A stretch of 18,624 nt of DNA from CAZAFM01 sp964484395 (GCA_964484395.1 CAZAFM010000045.1:1-18624); one strand, 5' to 3'; positions 6,209 through 13,734 are shown, numbered from the stretch's first letter. Translations and numbers: made by a program. The notes: generated by a model not told the origin, from the sequence alone.

Positions 6209-7484
6209 ATGACAGAGAACCACAGAAACGGACACAATAAATCAAGAACTCACATCCCTGTAGAAGGGTACAAGGTAGAGGAGTTAAGAAGAAAGCCAAC
6301 TGAGGAGTTGGTAAGTATAGCAAATCAGCTCTCAGTAGAAAACCCATCTGATTATAAAAGACAAGACCTAATATTTGAAATTCTAAAGTCTCAAGTTAGC
6401 AAGGGTGGTTTTATCCTCTTTAGCGGAACTTTAGAGATTATGCATGATGGGTATGGGTTTTTAAGAGCTATTGATGCGAACTTTAGTGATTCTCAAAATG
6501 ACGCTTATGTTTCAAACACGCAGATAAGAAAGTTTGGACTTAGAACTGGTGACCTTGTAACTGGACAGGTAAGACCTCCAACAGACCAAGAGCGATACTA
6601 CGCTCGGCTAAAAATAGANNNNNNNNNNTTTTGATAACCTAACCACATTAGATACTACTGAGCAGCTAAAGCTAGAGTATAAAAGTGATAGGCTTACTGG
6701 AAGGATGCTTGATTTTTTTACTCCAGTGGGTAAAGGTCAAAGAGCGCTAATAGTCGCACCTCCTAGAACTGGTAAAACAGAGCTTCTAAAAGAGATAGCT
6801 CATGGTATAACTGCTAACCACTCTGAGGTTGAACTCATCGTTCTACTAGTAGATGAGCGACCTGAAGAGGTTACTGATATGGAAAGAAGTGTAAAAGGTG
6901 AGGTTTATAGCTCTACTTTTGACCTTCCAGCACACAACCATATAAGAGTCGCGGAGTTAGCAATAGAAAAAGCAAAAAGACGCGTAGAGATGGGAAAAGA
7001 TGTAGTGATACTACTTGACTCTATTACAAGGCTTGCTAGGGCTTATAATACAGCTACCCCTTCAAGTGGAAAGGTCCTAAGTGGTGGTGTAGATGCAAAT
7101 GCACTTCATAAGCCAAAAAGGTTTTTTGGAGCAGCTAGAAACATAGAACAAGGCGGAAGTCTGACCATTATAGCCACAGCACTTATTGAGACTGGAAGTC
7201 GTATGGATGAGGTGATATTTGAGGAGTTCAAAGGAACTGGAAACTCTGAGATAGTCCTAAGCCGATATATGGCTGATAGAAGAGTATTCCCAGCTATAGA
7301 TATACTCAAGTCAGGAACGAGAAAAGAGGAGCTTCTAGTAGGTGAAAATGTACTTCCAAGAATATGGGCATTGCGTTCAGTCATGGCAGAAATGGATGAG
7401 ATGGAAGCACTGACATTTCTATATGGAAAGCTAAAAAAGACAAATGATAATGAAGAGTTCTTAAAAAGTATGAGCGAGCAGTAG
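6209..7484 (+). CDS. rho: Transcription termination factor Rho (interrupted by an assembly gap)
   Basis: Rho is the hexameric RNA-dependent ATPase/helicase that ends transcription. The N-terminal part, read from ATG 6209 behind GAAGGA, holds a Rho_N region (~20-60) and the RNA-binding cold-shock fold (GTLEIMHDGYGFLRA, then DAYVSNTQIRKFGLRTGDLVTGQVRPP). It stops at ARLKI, where 10 N begin. After the gap it resumes at FDNLTTLDTTEQLKLEY. It then shows the Walker A APPRTGKTELLK, LLVDERPEEVTDMERS, Walker B VVILLDSITRLARAYN, the Q-loop SGGVDANALHKPKRFFGAARN and the C-terminal GTRKEELL...LPRIWALR. The two halves are in different frames only because the gap length is a placeholder. Comparison with E. 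coli Rho suggests about 45 bases are really missing. The gene is therefore taken as intact. murI follows two bases later. Confidence 0.93.
6619..6628. other. Assembly gap (10 N) inside rho
   Basis: Ten undetermined bases. Codon phases on both sides require the true missing length to be a multiple of three, and ten is not, so the run is a placeholder of arbitrary size. Family alignment by eye suggests roughly 14 whole codons plus 3 bases, near 45 bases. Confidence 0.95.
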
Positions 7485-7486
7485 GT

Positions 7487-8230
7487 GTGAGGGCAGGGGT
7501 TTTTGATAGTGGTGTAGGTGGCATCACTGTTTTAAAATCAATCCTTGAAGCTGGCTTTTTTGATGAGATTATCTACTATGGAGATACTGCTAGAGTTCCT
7601 TATGGTGTAAAAGACAAAAACACTATCATTCGCTACTCCCTTGAAACCCTAGAGTTTTTCAAAAACTTTGATGTTGACATCATAATAGCCGCTTGTAATA
7701 CTGTAAGTGCTTATGCTATAAATGAGCTAAGAGAGAGTGCATGGTGTGATGTAGTAGGTGTTATAGACCCGGGTGTAGCAAGTGTTATAAACAAACTAGA
7801 AAGCAGAGATGCAAACATACTAGTCCTAGGCACAAAAGCCACAGTGAATAGTAAGCGATACAAGCTTGGCTTAGAGCAAGCAGGGTATAGAAACATCACT
7901 CAAATCGCAACATCACTTTTTATCCCAATAGTAGAAGAGGGTATATTTCAAGGAGAGGTGCTTGATAGTGCCTTGAAGTTCTACCTAGAGGGTATCCAAC
8001 CACCAGAGGCTATCATTTTGGGTTGTACTCACTTTCCACTTATTAGTGAGGAGGTAGCGGGGTTTTTTTCCAATCAACCTCTTGTTATTCACTCAGGTGA
8101 GGCTATAGCTGAGTATTTAGAACAAAAAGGACTACAAAGAGGTAGTGCAAAAAACTCAAAAGTCAAATACTTCGCCTCAGAAAACCCAGAAGGACTTAAG
8201 GAAGTCGCTAGAAAGTGGCTTAGAAAATAG
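7487..8230 (+). CDS. murI: Glutamate racemase
   Basis: A 247-residue cofactor-independent racemase that makes D-glutamate for peptidoglycan from L-glutamate in the cytoplasm. The N-terminal GVFDSGVGGITVL, YYGDTARVPYG, the first catalytic cysteine Cys70 in IAACNTVSAYA and the second, Cys180, in ILGCTHFPL are all present. The start is GTG at 7487, two bases after the rho stop. It is the only start just ahead of the FDSGVGG block, with AGGTG (the rho stop region) as a weak ribosome site. Length is near the family norm. It is probably co-transcribed with rho. Confidence 0.95.
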   Translation: MRAGVFDSGVGGITVLKSILEAGFFDEIIYYGDTARVPYGVKDKNTIIRYSLETLEFFKNFDVDIIIAACNTVSAYAINELRESAWCDVVGVIDPGVASVINKLESRDANILVLGTKATVNSKRYKLGLEQAGYRNITQIATSLFIPIVEEGIFQGEVLDSALKFYLEGIQPPEAIILGCTHFPLISEEVAGFFSNQPLVIHSGEAIAEYLEQKGLQRGSAKNSKVKYFASENPEGLKEVARKWLRK

Positions 8231-8239
8231 CTCACAATA

Positions 8240-8248
8240 TGCTAAAAT
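8240..8248 (+). promoter_or_regulatory. Putative extended -10 promoter for the mntA-hepT pair
   Basis: TG, one base, TAAAAT lies 24 bases before the mntA ATG, inside the 42-base gap after murI. No convincing -35 is seen. It suggests the toxin-antitoxin pair can be transcribed apart from rho-murI. Inference from sequence. Confidence 0.4.
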
Positions 8249-8272
8249 AGAAGAAAATCTTTAGGTTGAAAT

Positions 8273-8659
8273 ATGAGCAGAGCACTCCAAGATATGCAAA
8301 AGAGAGAAATAGTAGAGACACTAAAGATCTTTGATCCTCAGCTTATAATCCTTTTTGGTAGTTATGTAAGCCAAAATGCAATAGGTCAGAGTGATGTTGA
8401 TATAGGATTTTTTACACAAAAAAAGGTTGACAATCTACAAAGATGGGAGATTCAAGAGAGGATTGCATCTAGGCTTTTAGTAGATGTTGATTTGGTTGAT
8501 ATGAGTAGTGCAAATGATGTACTAAACTTTCAGATAGTCTCAACTGGTGAAGTTTTGTATAAAAAAGATGATATGTATGCAGAAAGCTTCATGGATAGAG
8601 TCTATACAAAATACATACAGCTAAATGAAGATAGAAAAGAGATATTAGAGTGCTACTAG
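8273..8659 (+). CDS. mntA: MntA-like nucleotidyltransferase, antitoxin of a HEPN/MNT pair
   Basis: A 128-residue minimal nucleotidyltransferase. The catalytic signature GSx10DxD is exact: Gly29-Ser30 in ILFGSYVSQ, then ten residues to Asp41 and Asp43 in SDVDIGFF. A third acidic position is probably Asp71 or Asp73 in LLVDVDLVDM. In characterised type VII systems MntA transfers AMP units from ATP to a tyrosine of the HEPN toxin and so silences it. The ATG at 8273 has a weak ribosome site. The stop overlaps the start of the partner gene by 10 bases, as expected for co-regulated toxin-antitoxin genes. All catalytic residues look intact. Activity against the partner is inferred from family and arrangement. 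Confidence 0.85.
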   Translation: MSRALQDMQKREIVETLKIFDPQLIILFGSYVSQNAIGQSDVDIGFFTQKKVDNLQRWEIQERIASRLLVDVDLVDMSSANDVLNFQIVSTGEVLYKKDDMYAESFMDRVYTKYIQLNEDRKEILECY

Positions 8660-9060
8660 ATGATGTTATCATAAACAAAATCGAGTCTATGCATAGATGT
8701 ATAGTCAGGATAAAAGAGGAGTATGAAGGCTTTGAAGATGAGTTTGAGCTAAACTATACAAAGCAGGACTCTGTGGTACTAAACCTAGAGAGAGCCTCTC
8801 AAGCATGTATAGATATAGCTTCTCATATCACAAGAGTTTATAAACTTGGAGTGCCAAAAAGTACTAGAGAACTCTTTGTCTTACTAGAAGAGAATAAGTT
8901 TATAAGTAAGAAAAGTAGTGAAAATATGCAAAAAATGGTTGGGTTTAGAAACATAGCAGTTCATGACTATCAAAATCTAAACCTAGATATTTTGGTCAAT
9001 ATTATTACAAAAAATCTAGGTGATTTTGAGAGTTTTATAGAAGACATAAAGGGCAGTTAA
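8650..9060 (+). CDS. hepT: HepT-like HEPN ribonuclease toxin (DUF86)
   Basis: A 136-residue, probably all-helical HEPN protein. The active-site motif Rx4HxY is present: Arg100, His105 and Tyr107 in RNIAVHDY. Arg and His are needed for RNA cleavage, and Tyr107 corresponds to the residue AMPylated by MntA in type VII toxin-antitoxin systems. The start is GTG at 8650, inside the end of mntA; the nearby ATG at 8660 is out of frame. The length is typical of DUF86. It faces the EamA permease gene tail to tail with about 30 bases between stops. I see no clear terminator there, only an A/T-rich stretch. Toxicity is known for the family, not shown here. Confidence 0.85.
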   Translation: MLLDDVIINKIESMHRCIVRIKEEYEGFEDEFELNYTKQDSVVLNLERASQACIDIASHITRVYKLGVPKSTRELFVLLEENKFISKKSSENMQKMVGFRNIAVHDYQNLNLDILVNIITKNLGDFESFIEDIKGS

Positions 9061-9091
9061 GTCTGCTAAAAATAGCTACATAGATAAAGCC

Positions 9092-9973
9092 TCAAGAGTT
9101 AAAACTTTTTTTATAAAAAATCTTAGGCAATGCATTGATAAAAATAGCCATAAGCACTAATGAGCCACCAATAAGTGTCATCTTTGGTGGTACTTCATAT
9201 AGGAAAATCCATAACCACAGAGGTGCTAGGGTTGTTTCTATGGTGGTAAATAGACTAACTTCTGTTGAGGTAATGTACTTGGTTGATATGAAGATAAGAT
9301 ACATAGCCAAAGGCATCTGAACAAGCCCCATAAGCATAAGCCAAAAAAGAGTTTCTAGAGAGACCTCAAAAGACACACTACTTAAAAAAAAGATAACAAA
9401 TCCTACCAAAAACCCACCTAGTGAGATGATAAGTATGTGAGGAAAGTGGTGATACTTTCTAAGAAGAGTTAGCTCTAGTCCCATAGTTATTGCCATGATT
9501 AATCCCAAAACATCACCTTTTAGGTTCCCACTTAGTGAGAGTGAGTTGCCAAATATAATAAGAACACCTATAAATGATATGATTATGGCAATTGCTGTGC
9601 TTTTTTGTATCCGCTCTTTTGTGATTAAGTATGTAAATATAGCTGCAAAAAAAGATGAGGTTGCAAGTAGGACGACTGTGTTTGCAGCAGTCGTATGGCT
9701 TACAGAGAAGACAAATAGAGTGCTACTAAGTCCAGTTAGTGATATGATTATGATAAACATCATAAGCTCTTTTGTGCTTTTAGGTCTCCATGTTTTAGTA
9801 GAGCTTACTCTCCACACCAAAAGCATACTAATTCCCATAAAAAGCCCTCTATAAAAAGAGATAACCATAGGGTCAATATCTGCAAGTCTAACAAGAAGCG
9901 CATCAAAGCTTACAACAAAAACTCCAATAGCAGCTAAAGTCATACCATGAATTTTGCTACTGTTTATATTCAT
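9092..9973 (-). CDS. EamA-family (DMT superfamily) permease
   Basis: A 293-residue integral membrane protein with about ten hydrophobic segments arranged as two repeated EamA units (~10-145 and ~154-287). Typical features are the first-helix start MTLAAIGVFVVSFDALLVRLA, FYRGLFMGISMLLVW, SHTTAANTVVLLATSSFFAAIFTYLITKERI at the end of the first unit, and STKYITSTEVSLFTTIETTLAPLWLWIFLYEVPP at the end of the second. The family exports or imports small metabolites such as amino acids or nucleosides; the substrate cannot be told. The start is ATG 9973, with no clear Shine-Dalgarno sequence ahead. It lies 66 bases downstream of rplS on the same strand, with no strong terminator between, so it may be read through from the ribosomal cluster. 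Confidence 0.88.
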   Translation of the reverse strand: MNINSSKIHGMTLAAIGVFVVSFDALLVRLADIDPMVISFYRGLFMGISMLLVWRVSSTKTWRPKSTKELMMFIIIISLTGLSSTLFVFSVSHTTAANTVVLLATSSFFAAIFTYLITKERIQKSTAIAIIISFIGVLIIFGNSLSLSGNLKGDVLGLIMAITMGLELTLLRKYHHFPHILIISLGGFLVGFVIFFLSSVSFEVSLETLFWLMLMGLVQMPLAMYLIFISTKYITSTEVSLFTTIETTLAPLWLWIFLYEVPPKMTLIGGSLVLMAIFINALPKIFYKKSFNS

Positions 9974-10039
9974 ATTAAATCAGTATGTATATTAAGAAAG
10001 GATTGTTTGTGTTGTGTATAAGCAGGGGGAGGGGAGAGC

Positions 10040-10396
10040 TTACTTTTTAAGCTCTTTTATCTTAGCGGCTTTACCACTTCTACCTCTTAGGTAGAATAGC
10101 TTAGCTCTTCTAACTCTACCTTTTCTAGTAACTGTGATACTCTCAACACTATCACTATAAACTGGGAATATTCTCTCAACTCCTACACCATTTGCACCTA
10201 TTTTTCTAACAGTAAACATTCTGCCAGTACCTTCACCTCTTAGGGCTATACAAGTCCCTTCAAAGTTCTGAACTCTGGTTTTTTCACCCTCTTTAATCCT
10301 AACACCAACTCTTAGTGTATCACCAGCTCTAAACTGTGGTATCTCTTTGGTTTCAATCTGCGCTTTTTCAAAAGCCTCTATATATCTGTTTCTCAT
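10040..10396 (-). CDS. rplS: 50S ribosomal protein L19
   Basis: A 118-residue L19 protein, of normal length. Recognisable are FRAGDTLRVGVRIKEGEKTRVQNFEG, GTGRMFTVRKI, GVGVERIFPVYSDSVESI and the C-terminal RRAKLFYLRGRSGKAAKIKE. L19 sits at the interface of the 30S and 50S subunits. The ATG overlaps the trmD stop by four bases (ATGA), so translation is coupled. It is the last gene of the ffh-rpsP-khpA-rimM-trmD-rplS run. The order rpsP-rimM-trmD-rplS is widely conserved in bacteria. Confidence 0.97.
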   Translation of the reverse strand: MRNRYIEAFEKAQIETKEIPQFRAGDTLRVGVRIKEGEKTRVQNFEGTCIALRGEGTGRMFTVRKIGANGVGVERIFPVYSDSVESITVTRKGRVRRAKLFYLRGRSGKAAKIKELKK

Positions 10397-11094
10397 TTTT
10401 TATCCTTAAAATTGATATTTTTATATAAATCAGGTCTATAAAATCTACTCTTAGCTTCCGCCATTTTGAATTTTAAAGACGAAATGCTACCATGATTTCC
10501 TTTATAAAACGCTGAATTTATGCCCAATCCTTCAAAAACATCGGGCTTTGTAAATGATGGTGCTTCAAGCAGGGAGTTTTCGAAACTCTCCTCTACCAAA
10601 CTCTCCACATTTCCAAGCACACTAGGGATAAAGCGCATTGTAGCATCAAAAAACGCTAAAGATGCAATCTCCCCACCACTAAGTATAAAATCACCTAGTG
10701 AAAAAACCTCATTTGCATATCTCTCTACAACCCTCTCATCAATTCCCTCATAGCGACTATTGACAAAAACTATATGCTCTTTTTTGGCTAATCGTTTAGC
10801 ATCACTACTCTTAAAAGGCTTTGCCACTGGAGTTGGTATAACTATGTAGGGTTCGCTTTTGGAGTGCTTGATGACATACTCAAGTGCGTTTTTTATAGGA
10901 GGTGCTTCAAAAACCATCCCAGCCCCTCCACCTATTTTGGCTCTATCTATTCTATTATAGCGGTTTGTTGAGAAGTTTTTAAGATCAAGTAGCTCTATCT
11001 CTATTATGCCCTTATCTATCGCTTTTTTGATGATAGACTCTTTGAAATAGGACTCAATAAGTTCTGGAAATACCCCAACAAAGCTAAACTTCAT
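10393..11094 (-). CDS. trmD: tRNA (guanine-37-N1)-methyltransferase
   Basis: A 233-residue SPOUT (trefoil-knot) methyltransferase that uses S-adenosylmethionine to make m1G37 in tRNAs reading CNN codons, preventing +1 frameshifts. Motifs: FVGVFPELIESYF, DRAKIGGGAGMVFEAPPI, NSRYEGIDERVVERYANEVFSLGDFILSGGE (knot region), LLEAPSFTKPDVFEG and SAFYKGNHGSISSLK. The usual CGRYEGID reads NSRYEGID here, which I regard as lineage variation. Its ATG shares one base with the rimM stop, and its stop overlaps the rplS start by four bases. Confidence 0.96.
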   Translation of the reverse strand: MKFSFVGVFPELIESYFKESIIKKAIDKGIIEIELLDLKNFSTNRYNRIDRAKIGGGAGMVFEAPPIKNALEYVIKHSKSEPYIVIPTPVAKPFKSSDAKRLAKKEHIVFVNSRYEGIDERVVERYANEVFSLGDFILSGGEIASLAFFDATMRFIPSVLGNVESLVEESFENSLLEAPSFTKPDVFEGLGINSAFYKGNHGSISSLKFKMAEAKSRFYRPDLYKNINFKDKK

Positions 11095-11606
11095 TAGCTC
11101 TCTTCCATTATCCCAAAGCAGTCTTTAGTGATTATCTCTTTTTTTTCTTTGTCTATTTTGATAACATATCTGTCTATATAAGGAATCATAAACTCTTTAG
11201 TAAAGCCCTCAACCTCTGGGGTTACTATAAAGTAGTCGATATTGCCAATGCGCTCTATATCTTTTATGGTAGCTATGGTTTTTCCCTCATCTACTATTAC
11301 AAACCCATCTATTTGATGATAAAAAAGCTCATCTTCACCTAGTGGAACTATCTCTTCAGTCTTCTCTTTACTCATATATAGTTGTCTGTTTGTTAGATAT
11401 GAGGCATCTTCTTTGGTGTTTATACCCAAGAACTTCACTTTTCCATCATGGTAGTGCTCTATCTCAAGAGGAGGGTGATTTTCACACTCAAAAATAGCTC
11501 CTTTTACAAAAAGCTCTGGGAAGTCACTAAGGAGGTGGAGGCGTAGTTCACCAAAAAGTCCAAAACTCTTACCTATCTTGGCAACTACAAGAGCATCACT
11601 ACTCAT
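11094..11606 (-). CDS. rimM: Ribosome maturation factor RimM
   Basis: A 170-residue protein with an N-terminal RimM beta-barrel (VVAKIGKSFGLFGELRLHLLSDFPE at ~7-31) and a C-terminal PRC-barrel-like half (~90-165, with LFYHQIDGFVIVDEGKTIATIKDI and MIPYIDRYVIKIDKEKKEI). RimM binds S19 in the 30S head and assists its late assembly. It overlaps the preceding KH-domain gene by 8 bases and shares one base with trmD, so the run is translationally coupled. Length is normal. Confidence 0.94.
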   Translation of the reverse strand: MSSDALVVAKIGKSFGLFGELRLHLLSDFPELFVKGAIFECENHPPLEIEHYHDGKVKFLGINTKEDASYLTNRQLYMSKEKTEEIVPLGEDELFYHQIDGFVIVDEGKTIATIKDIERIGNIDYFIVTPEVEGFTKEFMIPYIDRYVIKIDKEKKEIITKDCFGIMEES

Positions 11607-11841
11607 CTACCTTCACAACAACCTTATATGAGGTTCCATCTTTTGCTTTACACCCTGAGATTAGTGTTTTTATAGAGCTTATCATCTTTCCATCTTTACC
11701 TATTAGCTTTCCTGCGTCTGCTTTTGAGGCAAAGATGGTAATCTCACTAAAGTTCTCGCCTTTTTGGCTCTTATCCACCCTTATTTTGGAGGGCTCATTA
11801 GCTATGAGAGTGGCGTACTCTTTTATAAAATCTTCTACCAT
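11599..11841 (-). CDS. khpA: KH-domain RNA-binding protein (KhpA/YlqC-like)
   Basis: An 80-residue protein that is essentially one KH domain. The RNA-contacting GxxG loop is GKDG at residues 48-51 in GKLIGKDGKMISSIKTLISG. KhpA proteins bind RNA widely and, with a Jag/KhpB partner in Gram-positives, affect division and translation; in this phylum the role is less known. Its place directly between rpsP (8 bases away) and rimM (8-base overlap) is the usual one for the family and points to a ribosome or RNA-related job. Confidence 0.88.
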   Translation of the reverse strand: MVEDFIKEYATLIANEPSKIRVDKSQKGENFSEITIFASKADAGKLIGKDGKMISSIKTLISGCKAKDGTSYKVVVKVDE

Positions 11842-11849
11842 TTTATGAC

Positions 11850-12086
11850 TTAGGCGTTATTTTTAGCTAGCTTTTCAACTCTCTCGCTCATTTTGGCTCC
11901 TACGCCCTTCCAATAATCCAGTCTCTCTTTGTCTATTTTGACTGTTGCAGGCTCTGTTAGAGGGTTGTAGTACCCTATAGTCTCTATAGAACCACCATCT
12001 CTTTTTTTTCTGCTATCTGTCACAACTATTCTATAAAAAGGTTGTTTTTTTCTACCTAGTCTTGTTAGTCTTATAACTGTTGCCAT
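11850..12086 (-). CDS. rpsP: 30S ribosomal protein S16
   Basis: A 78-residue S16, with MATVIRLTRLGRKKQPFYRIVVTDSRKKRDGG and IGYYNPLTEPATVKIDKERL, typical in sequence and length. S16 is an early-binding protein of the 30S body. A strong ribosome site (AAGGAG on the minus strand, plus-strand bases 12095-12100) lies eight bases before the ATG. The 70-base gap to ffh holds TTGACA (minus strand, 12118-12113) and TAAAAT (12111-12106), but not at promoter spacing, so no promoter is called. Confidence 0.97.
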   Translation of the reverse strand: MATVIRLTRLGRKKQPFYRIVVTDSRKKRDGGSIETIGYYNPLTEPATVKIDKERLDYWKGVGAKMSERVEKLAKNNA

Positions 12087-12156
12087 ATTTTATTCTCCTT
12101 AAATTATTTTAATGTCAACGAGAGTAGCTATATACTTATAGATACTATCTTTGACA

Positions 12157-13491
12157 CTATCTTGGAACTTTTTGCTGACCCATCATACTCATAAGGTCTT
12201 GCATCCCCTTTTTTCCTGAGAACTTCTTAGCCATTTTTGAGGCACCATTAAACTGCTTGATGATTTTGTTTATCTCCATAACATCTAGTCCAGCACCCTT
12301 TGCTATTCGTCTTTTTCTGCTTGCATTTAGTAGAGCAGGGTTCTCTTTTTCTTTTTTGGTCATAGAGCTAACCATCGCTTTTATCTTTTTTATCTCTCCG
12401 GAGTTTTCTAAATCAACATCTTTAAGAGCCCCAGCCATATTTTGCATACCCGGAATCATACCCATAAGAGACTGTAAATTTCCTAGTTTTTTGATGTTTT
12501 CTAGCTGATTTAGAAAATCAACAAAGTTAAACTCACCTTTTCTTATCTTTTTGTTGACCTTTTTAGCCTCTTTTTCATCCATAACTGCTGAAGTTCGCTC
12601 AGCTAGAGTTGCAATATCCCCAGAGCCCATTATCCTGCCAACAATCCGTTCAGGCAAAAAGGCTTCAAAATCAGGCATCTTCTCACCAATACCTATAAAC
12701 CTAAGAGGTGTTTGAGTTTGATTAGCAACTGAGATTGCTATACCACCTTTTGAATCACTATCAAACTTACTTAGTATAATACCAGTTGTATCTATCTGCT
12801 CTTTAAAGCTATTGGCACTGTTAAGCCCATCTTGACCACTTAATGCATCTACAACATAGAATACATCATCTGGATTTATACTATTTTTTATCTCTTTTAG
12901 CTCTTGCATTAGCTCTTCATCTATAGCTAGTCGCCCAGCTGTATCTACTATGAGCACATCATAGTAGCCCTCTTTAGCTCTCTCTTTTGCAAGCTTGGCG
13001 ATTTTGACTGGGTTTTTTTCATCATCTATACTAAAAAAGTCAACCTCAATCTGCTCTGCTATCTGGCGTAGTTGCTCAACTGCTGCTAGTCTTTGAAGGT
13101 CACAAGCTGCAACTAGGACTTTCTTTTTTCTCTGTTTGAGATATGTGGCTAGTTTACCTGTTGTGGTTGTTTTACCACTACCTTGAAGTCCACACATAAG
13201 CACAATAGTAGGAGGTGTATCTGAGTACACAAAACCCTTTTTTCCACCCACATCTAGAAGCTCTTCAAGCCTCTGTTCTAGTGATTTTAAAAAAGTATCT
13301 CTCCCAATACCATTTAGTTTTGTATCAATTTCTACATTTTTTACTAGCTCTTTTACGACTTTATAGTGAACATCAGATTTTAATAGAGACTTTCTAAGCT
13401 CCGCAATAGCCTTTTTGAGGGCTTTTTCATCATCTTTAAATCTTAGTTTCTTTATCGAAGATCTGAACGAATCAGTGAGGGTTTCAAACAA
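12157..13491 (-). CDS. ffh: Signal recognition particle protein Ffh (SRP54)
   Basis: A 444-residue GTPase that binds signal sequences of nascent membrane proteins together with SRP RNA and docks on FtsY. N domain ~1-85; G domain with P-loop GLQGSGKTTTTGKLA (101-115), ACDLQRLAAVEQL, DTAGRL (183-188) and SKFDSDSKGG in place of the usual TKLDGDARGG; methionine-rich M domain from about 320, ending SMMGQQKVPR. It starts with TTG at 13491: no ATG exists near, and MFETLTDSF is the expected N-terminus. The ribosome site AGGGAG (minus strand, 13504-13499) is well placed, seven bases from the start. It heads the minus-strand ribosomal cluster. Confidence 0.96.
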   Translation of the reverse strand: MFETLTDSFRSSIKKLRFKDDEKALKKAIAELRKSLLKSDVHYKVVKELVKNVEIDTKLNGIGRDTFLKSLEQRLEELLDVGGKKGFVYSDTPPTIVLMCGLQGSGKTTTTGKLATYLKQRKKKVLVAACDLQRLAAVEQLRQIAEQIEVDFFSIDDEKNPVKIAKLAKERAKEGYYDVLIVDTAGRLAIDEELMQELKEIKNSINPDDVFYVVDALSGQDGLNSANSFKEQIDTTGIILSKFDSDSKGGIAISVANQTQTPLRFIGIGEKMPDFEAFLPERIVGRIMGSGDIATLAERTSAVMDEKEAKKVNKKIRKGEFNFVDFLNQLENIKKLGNLQSLMGMIPGMQNMAGALKDVDLENSGEIKKIKAMVSSMTKKEKENPALLNASRKRRIAKGAGLDVMEINKIIKQFNGASKMAKKFSGKKGMQDLMSMMGQQKVPR

Positions 13492-13526
13492 ACCGTAACT
13501 CCCTATCTTAATTAAAATGAAAGCGG

Positions 13527-13532
13527 ATTCTA
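13527..13532 (-). promoter_or_regulatory. Putative -10 box of the ffh operon
   Basis: TAGAAT on the minus strand, about 36 bases before the TTG start of ffh; the leader would be about 29 bases. No -35 consensus is seen. The box overlaps the edge of the inverted repeat at 13531-13557, so a protein bound there could block it. Inference only. Confidence 0.35.
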
Positions 13533-13557
13533 TCTAAAAAGAGCTTTTATTTAGATA
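13531..13557. repeat. Perfect 8-base inverted repeat between ffh and nadA
   Basis: TATCTAAA and TTTAGATA are exact inverted copies separated by 11 bases that contain the palindrome AAGAGCTT. The layout suits a dimeric regulator's operator near the ffh promoter. As RNA it could also form a hairpin, but no T-run follows as in a terminator. No known regulator motif is recognised. Confidence 0.5.
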
Positions 13558-13592
13558 AAACATACTACTTGATAAGAATTAGATGATATTAA

Positions 13593-13665
13593 GAGCGATA
13601 AGCTCGTATGCTCACTCTATCTAAGAGCTCTTTAGAACTAGTTGGAAAGGAGATTTATAGGTGAA
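13593..13665 (+). repeat. Structured repeat, copy B, in the ffh-nadA intergenic region
   Basis: The second copy of the element found before hypE. Hairpin I is kept as GCGA/TCGT (13595-13598 with 13604-13607, one G-U) with a larger loop; hairpin II as CTCT (13615-13618) with AGAG (13624-13627) and a five-base loop of different sequence; hairpin III as CTCTTT (13628-13633) with AAAGGAG (13646-13652), one base bulged. The final 25 bases, with the Shine-Dalgarno sequence and GTG (13661-13663), are identical to copy A. Here the GTG opens only eight codons (MNIDKLAL, stop 13685-13687). Apart from this element, the inverted repeat and promoter boxes, the 243-base gap holds nothing I can name. Confidence 0.75.
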
Positions 13666-13701
13666 TATTGATAAATTAGCACTATAAAACTAATTTTTGT
13701 G

Positions 13702-13707
13702 TAAAAT
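13702..13707 (+). promoter_or_regulatory. Putative -10 box of nadA
   Basis: TAAAAT preceded by a T-rich stretch (TTTTTGTG), 28 bases before the nadA ATG, in the style of Campylobacterota promoters that rely on the -10 and T-rich upstream DNA. A start near 13713 would leave copy B of the repeat outside the nadA transcript. The ribosome site AGAGGA is at 13725-13730. Confidence 0.45.
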
Positions 13708-13734
13708 GAGTCAAAAGACTTCAAAGAGGATAGT

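Noticed and set aside
6209..7484. rho as a pseudogene with a frameshift
   Set aside because: The frame change coincides with the N gap, whose length is arbitrary; all catalytic motifs are intact on both sides.
9135..9854. Plus-strand open frames under the permease gene
   Set aside because: They are shadows of the EamA gene; the minus-strand frame gives a clean ten-helix permease.
12143..12163. Direct repeat ACTATCTT twice with 12-base period at the end of ffh
   Set aside because: Only two short copies in AT-rich sequence, partly inside ffh coding sequence; likely chance.
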